8,820 nt of DNA from Candidatus Heimdallarchaeota archaeon LC_3 (GTDB taxonomy: Archaea > Asgardarchaeota > Heimdallarchaeia > Hodarchaeales > LC-3), in contig MDVS01000069.1 in NCBI GenBank assembly GCA_001940645.1, positions 1 through 8,820 on the forward strand, in the 5' to 3' direction. The position numbers were made by a program, and so were the translations under genes. Positions 1 to 6,389 of the stretch are shown one piece after another. The notes beneath the pieces are model-generated. The model did no database searches. It had not been told where the DNA came from and worked only from the letters and a program-made list of their open reading frames with translations. Numbering within the stretch: position 1 is the stretch's first letter; the number at the start of each line of letters is the position of its first letter.

Positions 1-436
1 CCTCAACAAGTTTATTATCTAACATTTTCATAAACTTTTCATTAAATTTAGATAACTGCTTTTTTCTATGCAATTTTCCTCTTATCGAACTAAGCAATTC
101 TTCTTCTTGAAATGGTTTAGTTATATAATCATCTATCCCTAATAATTTTCCTAATTGAATATCTTCTGGAGTTGCTTTTGCTGATAAAAATATGAATGGG
201 ATGCTAAACCATTTAGGATTTATGGATATTGTTTTAAAAAATTCATATCCGTCCATTTTTGGCATCATAATGTCACTTATAATTAAATCAGGTTTTCTAT
301 CTGAATTAGATAACGTATCAATTGCATCAATTCCATTAGATGAGGTAATTACAATATAATCGTTAAATTCAAGCATCATTTGAATATTTTTCAAAATTTT
401 GGGATTATCTTCAACAACTAAAATGAGTTCATCCAT
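1..436 (-). CDS. Response regulator receiver protein, C-terminus cut by window edge
   Basis: Reading from ATG at 436 gives 145 codons that run off the left edge. Residues 1-122 are a complete CheY-like receiver: acidic pair E9-D10, phosphoacceptor D55 in SDIMMPKMDG, S85 in FLSAKA and K107 in the ITKPF motif. After about residue 123 a basic, helical stretch (HRKKQLSKFNEKF) begins, probably a linker to an output domain outside the window, so the output is unknown. The gene lies 17 bases after the stop of the histidine kinase on the same strand, so the two are almost certainly co-transcribed and this is the likely phosphoryl acceptor of that kinase. GGTG, matching the archaeal anti-Shine-Dalgarno, sits 6 bases before ATG 436. 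In-frame ATG 448 and GTG 445 are alternative starts adding three or four residues. Receiver identity is firm. Confidence 0.93.
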   Translation of the reverse strand, partial: MDELILVVEDNPKILKNIQMMLEFNDYIVITSSNGIDAIDTLSNSDRKPDLIISDIMMPKMDGYEFFKTISINPKWFSIPFIFLSAKATPEDIQLGKLLGIDDYITKPFQEEELLSSIRGKLHRKKQLSKFNEKFMKMLDNKLVE

Positions 437-453
437 GTTTGACACCATTCAAG

Positions 454-2187
454 TTATTTAGGAGCTTCATCTTTCCTTAAATCTGGTAAAAAAGCGGAAA
501 AAATACTTCCGATTTGAGAATTACTTTTAACATAAATTTGACCTTTGTGAAGTTCGATAATTTCTTTAGCAATTGAGAGACCAAGACCAGTTCCTTGAAT
601 TTCACGAACATCTTCTGACCGAAAGAAGCGCTCAAATACAAATGGTAATTCATGTTGTTTAATTCCAATTCCCTCATCAATTACTTGAATAAGAATCCCG
701 GGTAAAATTTCGGGGTTATATTCTCCCAGATAATTTTTTAAAATTTTAATCTCTATTTTTTTATATTCATGTGAGTATTTTATAGCATTTTCAATAAGAA
801 TACGTATTATTTGATTTATTCTTGAGCTATCACCATAGAATTGAAGATCAGGATTAACATCAGCTATCAAATCGATGTTTTTTGATTTTAGTTGGGGAGT
901 AAAATACATTTTTACTTCACTAATAATCTCTATTATTGAAAATACTGACATATTTAATTCTATTTTTCCAGATTCTATGCGTGAAATAATTAACAACTCT
1001 TCTATCATCAAATTTAAAAGTTCTGAACTTTCTTTAATCATGGATAAAGTTTCATTAATTTGAACGGCAGACATTTTATTTTTATACTTAATCAAGTTAT
1101 TAATTGAAAGACTTATTGATGTAATCGGGGTTCTAAGCTCGTGAGACACATTTGAAACAAAATGTTTTCTCATATTTTCAAATATCTGAAATTTCGTTAT
1201 ATCCCGTAATTCAATCATAGTTCCTAATGGTTGATTTGAATAAGGAAGAAAAATATGGACGAGCGATGTTTGAAAATAAATACCATCAGTTGGTTCAATG
1301 ATAACAGGTTTAGGATCTTTCGACGTAATAATCTTCAGAATTGAATCAATAAGTTTAAGTCCACATAAATCATAAATAATAAATTTTTTGGGTAAGGTTT
1401 GATTGCAAGCTCTCTCAAATAAGGCTTTGAAACTGTTATTTGCATAATAGAGTAAGCCATTATTTGATAATACTAATATACTATCAGAAATAGCATCGAG
1501 CATTGTTTCTATTCTATATTTTTCTTTAAGAACTTCTTCGGTTTTTTCCTCAACTTTTTTAACTAAATTTTCCTGGGATAACCGCAATTTATTATCCATT
1601 AATTTTCTATCAGTAATATCAGCATGTGTTCCAATTAAACGAACAGGTTCATTCTTGTCATTGCGCAATACCTTTCCATGAGCTAATACCCATTTATATG
1701 AATCATCTTTGCATCTCATTCTATACTCAGCAATATATTCTGAAGTTTGGCCAACTAAATGTTCATTAATAATAGTGATAATTCTTTGGTAATCTTCAGG
1801 ATGAACCCGCCGATCCCATTCATCTGCTTGATCAGTTATTTCATGTTCTTGGTATCCCAGGATTTCTTTCCATTGTTTAGAAAAGAAAATTTTCTTTGAT
1901 AAAAGATTTGCATCCCAAACACCAATATTACTATGTTCCAATGCGATTTTCCAACGATTTTCCGTAAACAGGTCTTCTCTTTCTTTTATTCTGACCTTAG
2001 AAATATTAAAATTCAACCCAAATATCAATAAATTCGTTTGTTTGTTATCAGTAACATATTGAGTGAGATGAAATTCGTTTATTTTATTATTATTTAGTCT
2101 TAATCGGTATTGAAATTCAGTTTTTATTTTATTTTTGCGTGTAATCTCCAGTGAATCTAGAAAAATTTCTCTATCATCTGGATGCAC
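454..2187 (-). CDS. PAS-domain sensor histidine kinase, cytosolic
   Basis: Counted from the first conventional start (GTG 2187, 577 residues), residues 1-71 are the second half of a PAS domain beginning HPDDRE. Residues 72-195 are a PAS/PAC pair (VHPEDY, then GTHADITDRK), 195-228 a likely coiled coil, and 226-335 a third PAS domain. The transmitter follows: H-box FVSNVSHELRTP with phosphorylated H349, N-box with N467 (IENAIKYS), G1 box DEGIGI at 504-509, F-box FERFFR at 518-523, and G2 box GTGLGLSIAKE at 532-542. All motifs of an active kinase are present. There is no signal peptide or membrane helix, so it should sense a cytoplasmic ligand or redox state through its PAS domains and phosphorylate the regulator encoded 17 bases downstream. 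GTG 2187 cuts the first PAS domain in half, so the real protein probably starts upstream (see 2188-2370). The ligand cannot be told from sequence. Confidence 0.95.
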   Translation of the reverse strand: MHPDDREIFLDSLEITRKNKIKTEFQYRLRLNNNKINEFHLTQYVTDNKQTNLLIFGLNFNISKVRIKEREDLFTENRWKIALEHSNIGVWDANLLSKKIFFSKQWKEILGYQEHEITDQADEWDRRVHPEDYQRIITIINEHLVGQTSEYIAEYRMRCKDDSYKWVLAHGKVLRNDKNEPVRLIGTHADITDRKLMDNKLRLSQENLVKKVEEKTEEVLKEKYRIETMLDAISDSILVLSNNGLLYYANNSFKALFERACNQTLPKKFIIYDLCGLKLIDSILKIITSKDPKPVIIEPTDGIYFQTSLVHIFLPYSNQPLGTMIELRDITKFQIFENMRKHFVSNVSHELRTPITSISLSINNLIKYKNKMSAVQINETLSMIKESSELLNLMIEELLIISRIESGKIELNMSVFSIIEIISEVKMYFTPQLKSKNIDLIADVNPDLQFYGDSSRINQIIRILIENAIKYSHEYKKIEIKILKNYLGEYNPEILPGILIQVIDEGIGIKQHELPFVFERFFRSEDVREIQGTGLGLSIAKEIIELHKGQIYVKSNSQIGSIFSAFLPDLRKDEAPK

Positions 2188-2370
2188 GTAAGATAGATAT
2201 TTCTCTATTGGGACTTTGTCTGATATTATTTCATGATCTAGAATGCTTTTATCTTTATTTAAGAAATGGATAATGTTGTCTTTATCGATAAACCAGAATA
2301 AAAGTTTAGAATCAGATAAAAAATTTTTAAATTCTGGTATTATTAATTTATCGAGTTCAATATTGTTCGT
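2188..2370 (-). other. Probable N-terminal extension of the histidine kinase with ACG in start position
   Basis: The kinase frame stays open for 61 codons above GTG 2187, up to a TGA at 2380-2382. The translation supplies the missing first half of the PAS domain (LLFWFIDKDN, then KYLSYV running straight into HPDD). No ATG, GTG or TTG occurs in frame here. GAGGT at 2381-2377 is followed after exactly 6 bases by ACG at 2370-2368, then AAC AAT ATT GAA. That is the expected layout for a start codon, so ACG is either a rare non-AUG start or an ATG changed by mutation or assembly error. The full protein would have 638 residues. The coding nature is seen directly; the start is inferred. Confidence 0.7.
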
Positions 2371-2401
2371 ATTTAAACCTCAGTGACAATTAGTAGTTGA
2401 T

Positions 2402-2412
2402 ATTATTATAAT
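2402..2412 (-). promoter_or_regulatory. Possible TATA box for the kinase-regulator operon
   Basis: On the minus strand this reads ATTATAATAAT, about 35 bases before the ACG at 2370. Initiation about 25 bases downstream would fall near 2382 and just include the GAGGT site. The surrounding sequence is very AT-rich, so chance matches are common. Confidence 0.3.
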
Positions 2413-2428
2413 GTACTGTGTAAATAGA

Positions 2429-2708
2429 TTATAATGAAAATTTTTTTGTAAAATATTCATATTCAAGAATATCTGTATTTATGTCTTTATATATTAGACC
2501 ACTTTTTAGTCTTGAAAATTAGCAATTCTTCTTCTACATCTAAATATCCATAAGGTTTTAAAATTAATTGGCATAAGGTTTTAATAAAAATGATTTAATT
2601 GTCTCTATTAATCAGAAATTAGTCAATTAATTGAACTTTTTAATATTTACACCTTAAAACATAAATAGTATAACTGTTATTACTTTTAAGTATCTCTTCT
2701 GATTTCAT
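2429..2708 (-). pseudogene. Possible decayed coding remnant, family unknown
   Basis: One minus-strand frame from ATG 2708 reads MKSEEILKSNNSYTIYVLRC, then crosses three TAA codons (2642-2640 is the first) and continues as 35 open codons (2594-2490) with protein-like content: LILKPYGYLDVEEELLIF, then KTKKWSNI. After a shift of frame it could continue as KDINTDILEYEYFTKKFSL to TAA at 2431-2429. The mix of charged and hydrophobic residues in these pieces is more orderly than expected by chance, but each piece is short and AT-rich DNA yields such strings easily. No family recognised. It may be nothing more than spacer DNA. Confidence 0.25.
2549..2583. repeat. Two direct copies of a 12-base repeat, 23 bases apart
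   Basis: CATAAGGTTTTA occurs at 2549-2560 and 2572-2583. The 23-base period is close to two helical turns, which would suit a protein binding site. The copies also fall inside the possible coding remnant, so they may be incidental. Confidence 0.4.
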
Positions 2709-3100
2709 CTTAATCACACGAGTAAAGAATAATGTTTGATGTTCGAAACAAGATAAATTCTCTTAACTATATCCTAATTAACCTTGATTATACTATTGTA
2801 CTTCTGATTATGATTGAATTAAAGAATAATAAATTACTTGCAGTAATGGTTGATTAAGAAAAAATTCACCCTTAACGTTGAAACTGATTATTTATCAGTA
2901 TAAAATTATCTAATATCGATAATGTCGGTTTTGCATGTAATAATTCTTCTTAATTAACGAAATGATTCTGATATCTACTAATCATTTCATGGTAAAGTTA
3001 TTATTTTCTTTCACTTTTTGTGCTGGTCTGGAGGGTTTTCTTGTACGAAAATTATAGTATTGATTATTCGATTAATCTAAATGTGTTAGTTTTATCGTCT
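2709..3100. other. Spacer with no gene seen
   Basis: All six frames are broken by frequent stops. I found no RNA gene, strong hairpin or repeat. The RAM-protein gene ends at 3101, so its terminator should lie here, but no clear long T-tract is visible on the minus strand just below 3101. Confidence 0.5.
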
Positions 3101-3337
3101 TTAAGTCTCAATTACAGTCAGTGAAACAGTTTGAATAATATTTGGGATGTTTCTTAATTTTCCGAGGACCATTCTTTGAAGCTCTCCACTGGTCTCAGCT
3201 CTTAATTGCACAATAAGATCGTATTCCCCTGTGACGATATCAATTCTATCGACTAATCTTGCCATTTTTTCAATGGATGATTTAACGACTTTTTCAAATC
3301 CAGTTTGACATTTGATTAACACAAAAATGATTGCCAT
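3101..3337 (-). CDS. Stand-alone RAM (Lrp/AsnC ligand-binding) domain protein
   Basis: The 78-residue product is a single RAM domain, the ligand-binding half of Lrp/AsnC regulators, with no helix-turn-helix in front. It begins with the first beta-strand (AIIFVLIKCQTGFEKVV), carries the signature TGEYDLIVQLRA at about residues 36-47, and ends with the last strand (TVSLTVIET). In the family the domain forms alpha/beta-sandwich dimers and octamers and binds amino acids or similar small molecules at the interfaces. A stand-alone copy cannot bind DNA itself and is thought to act by pairing with full-length Lrp proteins. ATG 3337 is the natural start because it opens the first strand. No Shine-Dalgarno is seen and a TATA element lies about 38 bases upstream, so the leader is short. 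A second protein of the same kind is encoded at 4397-4627. Confidence 0.9.
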   Translation of the reverse strand: MAIIFVLIKCQTGFEKVVKSSIEKMARLVDRIDIVTGEYDLIVQLRAETSGELQRMVLGKLRNIPNIIQTVSLTVIET

Positions 3338-3370
3338 AAGAAAAATCTTCGGATGAATAAGAACTTTTTA

Positions 3371-3386
3371 ATTTATATTTCCTTTT
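3371..3386 (-). promoter_or_regulatory. TATA box with purine-rich BRE-like flank for the RAM gene
   Basis: On the minus strand the segment reads AAAAAGGAAATATAAAT: a purine run, then ATATAAAT, ending 33 bases before the ATG at 3337. This matches the archaeal BRE/TATA layout and predicts a transcript with a leader of about 10-15 bases. It also gives this gene its own promoter, separate from the membrane-protein gene upstream. Confidence 0.4.
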
Positions 3387-3463
3387 TCTCATTTTTTTTA
3401 TATATTCTCTTTTAATACTTTCCAATGTTATTTGGCAATTTATTTTACTTGAAATATACTTGT

Positions 3464-4033
3464 TTAATGAATGAACATTAATATAACACCTGTTGTCAGA
3501 ATGGTAAATCCTATATAAGGAATTATCTTAATTTTAGCAATAAGATCTTCCACTCTTTCTGAGACATCATCGTTATCTGGTTCTTTTAAAATATTAAAGG
3601 CTAATTTGATTTCTCTGTTTTCTAAAAAAAGATGAAAAAGGTATAATCCAGTTATCATTAGATTACCGAGCAAAAATAAAGTATTTTCGATCCTTAGAAA
3701 AAAATAATCAATGTTCCAATAACTAATATCATTTAAAGTGTTATACCACCCAAGTAGGACAGCAAAAAAGGCTACTACACTTACGGTTCTAAAAATTCTT
3801 GGTATAAGATAACCTATGATTTCAAATTGGGTTGATTTTTTCATCTGTTCAATTTTCGGCAATAGGATTGTAATTAAGAAAAAAACCATTCCCCACCACA
3901 TGAATCCAGTAATGATATGGATCATTCTCCTCCATCGATATTCAAGAGTCAGGATTATGAAAAAAATTACTAGAATGATAACCCATTTTAATAAAAGATA
4001 TTTTCCTTTTGTCCAATCTTTATTATAGAACAT
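3464..4033 (-). CDS. Integral membrane protein with HxxxGxxWxG motif (possibly CopD/DUF2269-like)
   Basis: Starting at ATG 4033 the protein has 189 residues; TTG 4039 would add two. Counted from that TTG, hydrophobic helices lie at about 16-32, 41-61, 82-101, 119-139 and 172-191. A charged loop at about 140-170 (LKEPDNDDVSERVEDL) separates the last two. Helix 2 has HIITGFMWWGMVFF ending in LLPKI, giving a HxxxGxxWxG...P pattern. That pattern recalls the CopD / DUF2269-type integral membrane families, where the helix histidine may bind heme or metal, but this is resemblance only and function is not established. It is flanked by two RAM-protein genes, one downstream on the same strand and one divergent, each with its own likely promoter, so a shared operon is not shown. 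Membrane location is firm; the family is a guess. Confidence 0.75.
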   Translation of the reverse strand: MFYNKDWTKGKYLLLKWVIILVIFFIILTLEYRWRRMIHIITGFMWWGMVFFLITILLPKIEQMKKSTQFEIIGYLIPRIFRTVSVVAFFAVLLGWYNTLNDISYWNIDYFFLRIENTLFLLGNLMITGLYLFHLFLENREIKLAFNILKEPDNDDVSERVEDLIAKIKIIPYIGFTILTTGVILMFIH

Positions 4034-4117
4034 TATCAAACATCCAATTGTCTTTGAACAACAAAATAATTATTGATTGTTTTAATTTTTTTATTCCGGA
4101 CTCATTCACTGAAAAAA

Positions 4118-4194
4118 AAGGTTTGTGAAATAACTTTAATAATTTTGTAGGGAAGCCTATATGATTTTTTAGTAATGCCTACAAAAAAAACCTT
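4118..4194. repeat. Nested inverted repeats in the divergent spacer
   Basis: TTTTGTAGG at 4143-4151 is the exact complement of CCTACAAAA at 4178-4186 (9 bp, 26-base loop). Outside it AAGGTTT at 4118-4124 pairs with AAACCTT at 4188-4194. A transcript could fold into a two-part stem with an 18-base bulge on the left arm; alternatively these are protein-binding half-sites. The position upstream of the membrane-protein gene fits regulation. A rich supply of A and T tracts makes partial pairing easy by chance. Confidence 0.35.
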
Positions 4195-4228
4195 ATGATT
4201 CCAGCATACTTAGAGAGTAAATGTGTGT

Positions 4229-4342
4229 TTAATTTTGTATGCTAAATTTGAAGGATTGAATTTGAATGTGTTCCAATTTCACCTTAAGAAATTTCTCACT
4301 GTGGCGAATCACTAAAATAATCGTTTTTAAGAAATCTTCCAT
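4229..4342 (-). CDS. Candidate 37-residue small ORF
   Basis: ATG 4342 opens 37 codons (MEDFLKTIILVIRHSEKFLK at the start, QSFKFSIQN at the end) with balanced charged and hydrophobic residues; it could form an amphipathic helix followed by strands. It is divergent from the RAM gene at 4397. The TATA-like TTTTTAAAAG in between lies about 27 bases from both starts. No family recognised. An open run of this length is not rare in DNA this rich in A and T, so it may not be a gene. Confidence 0.22.
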   Translation of the reverse strand: MEDFLKTIILVIRHSEKFLKVKLEHIQIQSFKFSIQN

Positions 4343-4363
4343 TCTTTTCTCTTTTTGAGAAAG

Positions 4364-4373
4364 ATTTTTAAAA
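4364..4373. promoter_or_regulatory. TATA box for the plus-strand RAM gene, possibly bidirectional
   Basis: TTTTTAAAAG is preceded on the plus strand by the purine run GAGAAAGA, a BRE-like flank, and is centred about 28 bases before ATG 4397. This predicts a leaderless transcript and argues against the longer reading from TTG 4355, which would lie upstream of and across the promoter. The core is nearly palindromic and is also about 27 bases from the start of the small minus-strand ORF. Confidence 0.45.
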
Positions 4374-4396
4374 GTCATTACCAAATAAATTACTTT

Positions 4397-4627
4397 ATGT
4401 CGAGTGCTTTTATTTTAATCAATAGTGAAACTGGTAAAGAGCGATTTATTCTCCAAGAACTAAGAAAAAATCCTTATGTCTCTAAAGCATTTATACTTAA
4501 TGGAATTTACGACCTTATATTGCGTATTGAAGCTGATGATTTGGAATCTTTAAAAAACATCATTTTCAAACACATTAGAACAATTAGATATATTGAAAAA
4601 ACATTTACTATGATAATCGAATCCTAA
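4397..4627 (+). CDS. Second stand-alone RAM (Lrp/AsnC ligand-binding) domain protein
   Basis: From ATG 4397 the product has 76 residues and is one RAM domain without a DNA-binding part: first strand SSAFILINSETGKERF, signature NGIYDLILRIEAD, final strand KTFTMIIES. It aligns along its whole length with the 78-residue protein encoded at 3101-3337 on the other strand (shared TG near residue 11, GxYDLI in the middle, T at the start of the last strand), but is clearly diverged, so the two are not a recent duplication. ATG 4397 is preferred over the upstream TTG 4355 because it starts exactly at the first strand and leaves the TATA box outside the gene. Known role of the family: binding amino acids or similar effectors and modulating full-length Lrp regulators. 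The specific ligand cannot be told. Confidence 0.88.
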   Translation: MSSAFILINSETGKERFILQELRKNPYVSKAFILNGIYDLILRIEADDLESLKNIIFKHIRTIRYIEKTFTMIIES

Positions 4628-4708
4628 ATCAAAAAAGCTTATCTCCAGCTATCACTTTGTCCTACAAAACATCTAAACAAAAAATAATATTGTTCTTCTA
4701 TTTAATAA

Positions 4709-5146
4709 CTGCAAATTTTAATAAGCCGTTTAAATAATTTGACTGTTTATAATTTACAGGAACTTTATCCCAAAATTGAATTGAATTGGTCAATTTCTTT
4801 TCTTGAAAAGCTTGTTAACAAAGACATTTTCCGGTACTATCCTCTTAAACTTATTAGGCCTTGATTATAAAATCGGAATAAGATATTCAACTGAAGACAA
4901 AATGGATTTTTGTATTATAACAAAAAACCTACTTACTTTCCCAATAGTTCATGTATTAACAAATGAAAATGAACTAGAAGGTATAGGTTATTTTCATCGG
5001 ACACCTTTCCAATCTTTTGTTGGTCCAGAATAGATTTTTCCTATCCGTAAAGCTCCTTTTATAATAGAAATTATGGATCCATCACCAATGGATGACAAGT
5101 GTATGGTTCTTGTCAGTGTATCCTTCATTTTAAATTTATTATCTTG
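4709..5146 (+). pseudogene. Probable broken gene (frameshift and in-frame TAG), family unknown
   Basis: Frame 1 is open from 4709 to the TGA at 4862-4864 and reads YNLQELYPKIELNW, then SISFLEKLVNKDIFRYYPLK. A second frame, open from 4785, takes over and reads GLDYKIGIRYSTEDKMDF and ELEGIGYFHRTPFQSFVGPE to TAG 5031-5033. Past that TAG the same frame continues equally protein-like (IFPIRKAPFIIEIMDPSPMD, then DKCMVLVSVSFIL) to TGA at 5144-5146. One frameshift near 4785-4864 plus one nonsense change would therefore turn about 145 codons into a single protein. The strand-rich tail ending in a hydrophobic strand faintly recalls LURP-one/scramblase-type folds, but I do not claim membership. It lies just after the RAM gene and runs tail-to-tail into the next minus-strand gene. 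Only the 4803-5033 part would be read as an ORF, from a TTG without support as a start. Confidence 0.45.
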
Positions 5147-5745
5147 AATTTCTTTTGCCCAATAAATATTAACCCTAAAAGGCTTAGGCATGTCATGCTT
5201 AACCATATGATGAAATTTGACCATAAGAAGGGTCTCAGAATAGAGTTTAAAGGTAAAACATTATAATATAAAACATTGGAAAATGAATTTATTGATGACT
5301 TGATTAAAATTACCACATTTTCATCATCCACTGTGAATATCAAAAAGTTGTTTTGAGACATAAAAATATCAAAGAAAAAATTCTTTTCAAACTTCAATTC
5401 GCCTTGTACTTGACCATCCCATGATATTTGATAGAATCCAGATGATGTACTAATCCAAATAGAGTTGTTAGTCAAACTAAATGTAAATATCTCATCGAAA
5501 TCATCTGGTAGTTGAATACTTTCTACTATTGAGAAATCATTTAAACTATATTGATTTAGGAAAAAAACTGATTTATTATAAATCTCATCAAGATATTCAT
5601 CTTGCAACCAGATTCCATTTTTAAAGTAAAAGATTTGATCATGGTGGAGAAAAGTATAGTGAGTCAAATTATTATTCTCTCCATTTAATATTAAATCTTT
5701 TGCGACTATTGAAACGTTGTGGTCATTAATTTTTAATATTCGCAT
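5125..5745 (-). CDS. Propeller-like protein with C-terminal membrane anchor, function unknown
   Basis: The 206-residue product (ATG 5745) has strand-rich repeats of the kind seen in beta-propellers: QIFYFKNGIWLQDE near 37-50 and NNSIWISTSSGFYQISWDGQ near 93-112, the latter like one blade. A single hydrophobic helix at about 173-195 (FIIWLSMTCLSLLGLIFIG) is followed by the basic tail QKKFK, which by the positive-inside rule puts the bulk of the protein outside the cell. No N-terminal signal peptide precedes it, which is odd for that topology and suggests either an unusual insertion route or the tail end of a formerly longer exoprotein. Upstream the frame closes at a TAA eight codons before ATG, and a TATA element sits 22 bases upstream, so the gene may still be expressed as is. 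No specific family recognised. Confidence 0.7.
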   Translation of the reverse strand: MRILKINDHNVSIVAKDLILNGENNNLTHYTFLHHDQIFYFKNGIWLQDEYLDEIYNKSVFFLNQYSLNDFSIVESIQLPDDFDEIFTFSLTNNSIWISTSSGFYQISWDGQVQGELKFEKNFFFDIFMSQNNFLIFTVDDENVVILIKSSINSFSNVLYYNVLPLNSILRPFLWSNFIIWLSMTCLSLLGLIFIGQKKFKIINLK

Positions 5746-5763
5746 AGATTGATTGATCAGTCG

Positions 5764-5770
5764 TTATATG
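5764..5770 (-). promoter_or_regulatory. TATA box of the propeller-like gene
   Basis: The minus strand reads CATATAA here, preceded by an A-run and ending 18 bases before ATG 5745, so the transcript should be leaderless or nearly so. Between it and the start lies GATTGATCAGTC (5751-5762), a 12-base dyad with one mismatched pair, a possible operator. Confidence 0.4.
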
Positions 5771-5909
5771 ATTTTTTTTTATTATTACCTATCATTTTCC
5801 ATGGTGATAGTCGTGAAAATAATAATTCTCCTTTCTCTCATTTCAAATATTTCTGTGTAGTTTTAGGTAAGTCTAGAATCATTTTTCAGGAATGGTTCGA
5901 TTTTTTTTA

Positions 5910-6272
5910 TTATATTTCTTTACTTGTGTAATAACTCTTTTGTTTAACATCTTGGATCAAAATAAATAAAAATAATATCGAAAGAATTGAAAAAACCACC
6001 AACAAGGTAATTCCTCCAATTTCGGGAGAAATTTGAATATTGGAATAAAATTTAAAAGAGTCAATCATTGTATATCCAATAAAATAACCCATTATTGGCA
6101 TGAAAATACTCATTATTAGCATTGTAATTCCTAAACTAAAAGAAACTGACATAATATTATAATAACAATCAGTTGAACATAATCTCAGTCGTGAAAGATC
6201 ATTTGATACATTTTTTGTTTCAAAAATTTTTTTACAATGATAACAGTGTATTGATTGAAGCAATTTTCTCAT
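5910..6272 (-). CDS. Small membrane protein with N-terminal zinc-ribbon-like cysteines
   Basis: The 120-residue protein starts with four cysteines spaced as a treble-clef or zinc-ribbon knuckle pair: C10-x2-C13 (HCYHCKK) and C32-x3-C36 (LCSTDC). Two hydrophobic helices follow at about 43-68 and 86-107, then a short polar tail. The layout suggests a cytoplasmic metal-binding head on a two-helix hairpin. Functions of such small proteins are mostly unknown; the head may bind a partner protein or nucleic acid near the membrane. ATG 6272 starts just before the first cysteine motif, and a TATA element ends about 18 bases upstream, so no leader is expected. The next gene on the strand (start 5745) lies 164 bases further on with its own TATA box, so co-transcription is possible but not required. 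Family not recognised. Confidence 0.75.
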   Translation of the reverse strand: MRKLLQSIHCYHCKKIFETKNVSNDLSRLRLCSTDCYYNIMSVSFSLGITMLIMSIFMPIMGYFIGYTMIDSFKFYSNIQISPEIGGITLLVVFSILSILFLFILIQDVKQKSYYTSKEI

Positions 6273-6288
6273 TAGTATAAGTCAATTC

Positions 6289-6298
6289 TTTAAATAAA
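6289..6298 (-). promoter_or_regulatory. TATA box of the zinc-ribbon membrane protein gene
   Basis: TTTATTTAAA on the minus strand, centred about 22 bases before ATG 6272. The spacing fits a leaderless archaeal transcript. Confidence 0.4.
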
Positions 6299-6389
6299 GA
6301 GATATTCTTTCCGGAAAAAGTATAACTATGCTGATTTGCCTAAAATCAACCCAAGTGCTATATACAACCCCTGAATTTCTAGTTTGTAT

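Noticed and set aside
5031..5033. TAG as a pyrrolysine or recoded codon
   Set aside because: The same coding stretch also needs a frameshift upstream, no recoding element is seen, and TAG ends other frames here. Decay is the simpler reading.
4994..5224. Minus-strand ORF of 76 codons as a real gene
   Set aside because: It overlaps both the better-supported plus-strand remnant and the end of the propeller-like gene, and its product shows no recognisable pattern. It cannot be fully excluded.
5749..5931. Plus-strand ORF of 60 codons between two minus-strand genes
   Set aside because: It runs over the TATA box and upstream region of the propeller-like gene, shows no family pattern, and is rich in F/L as expected from T-rich DNA.
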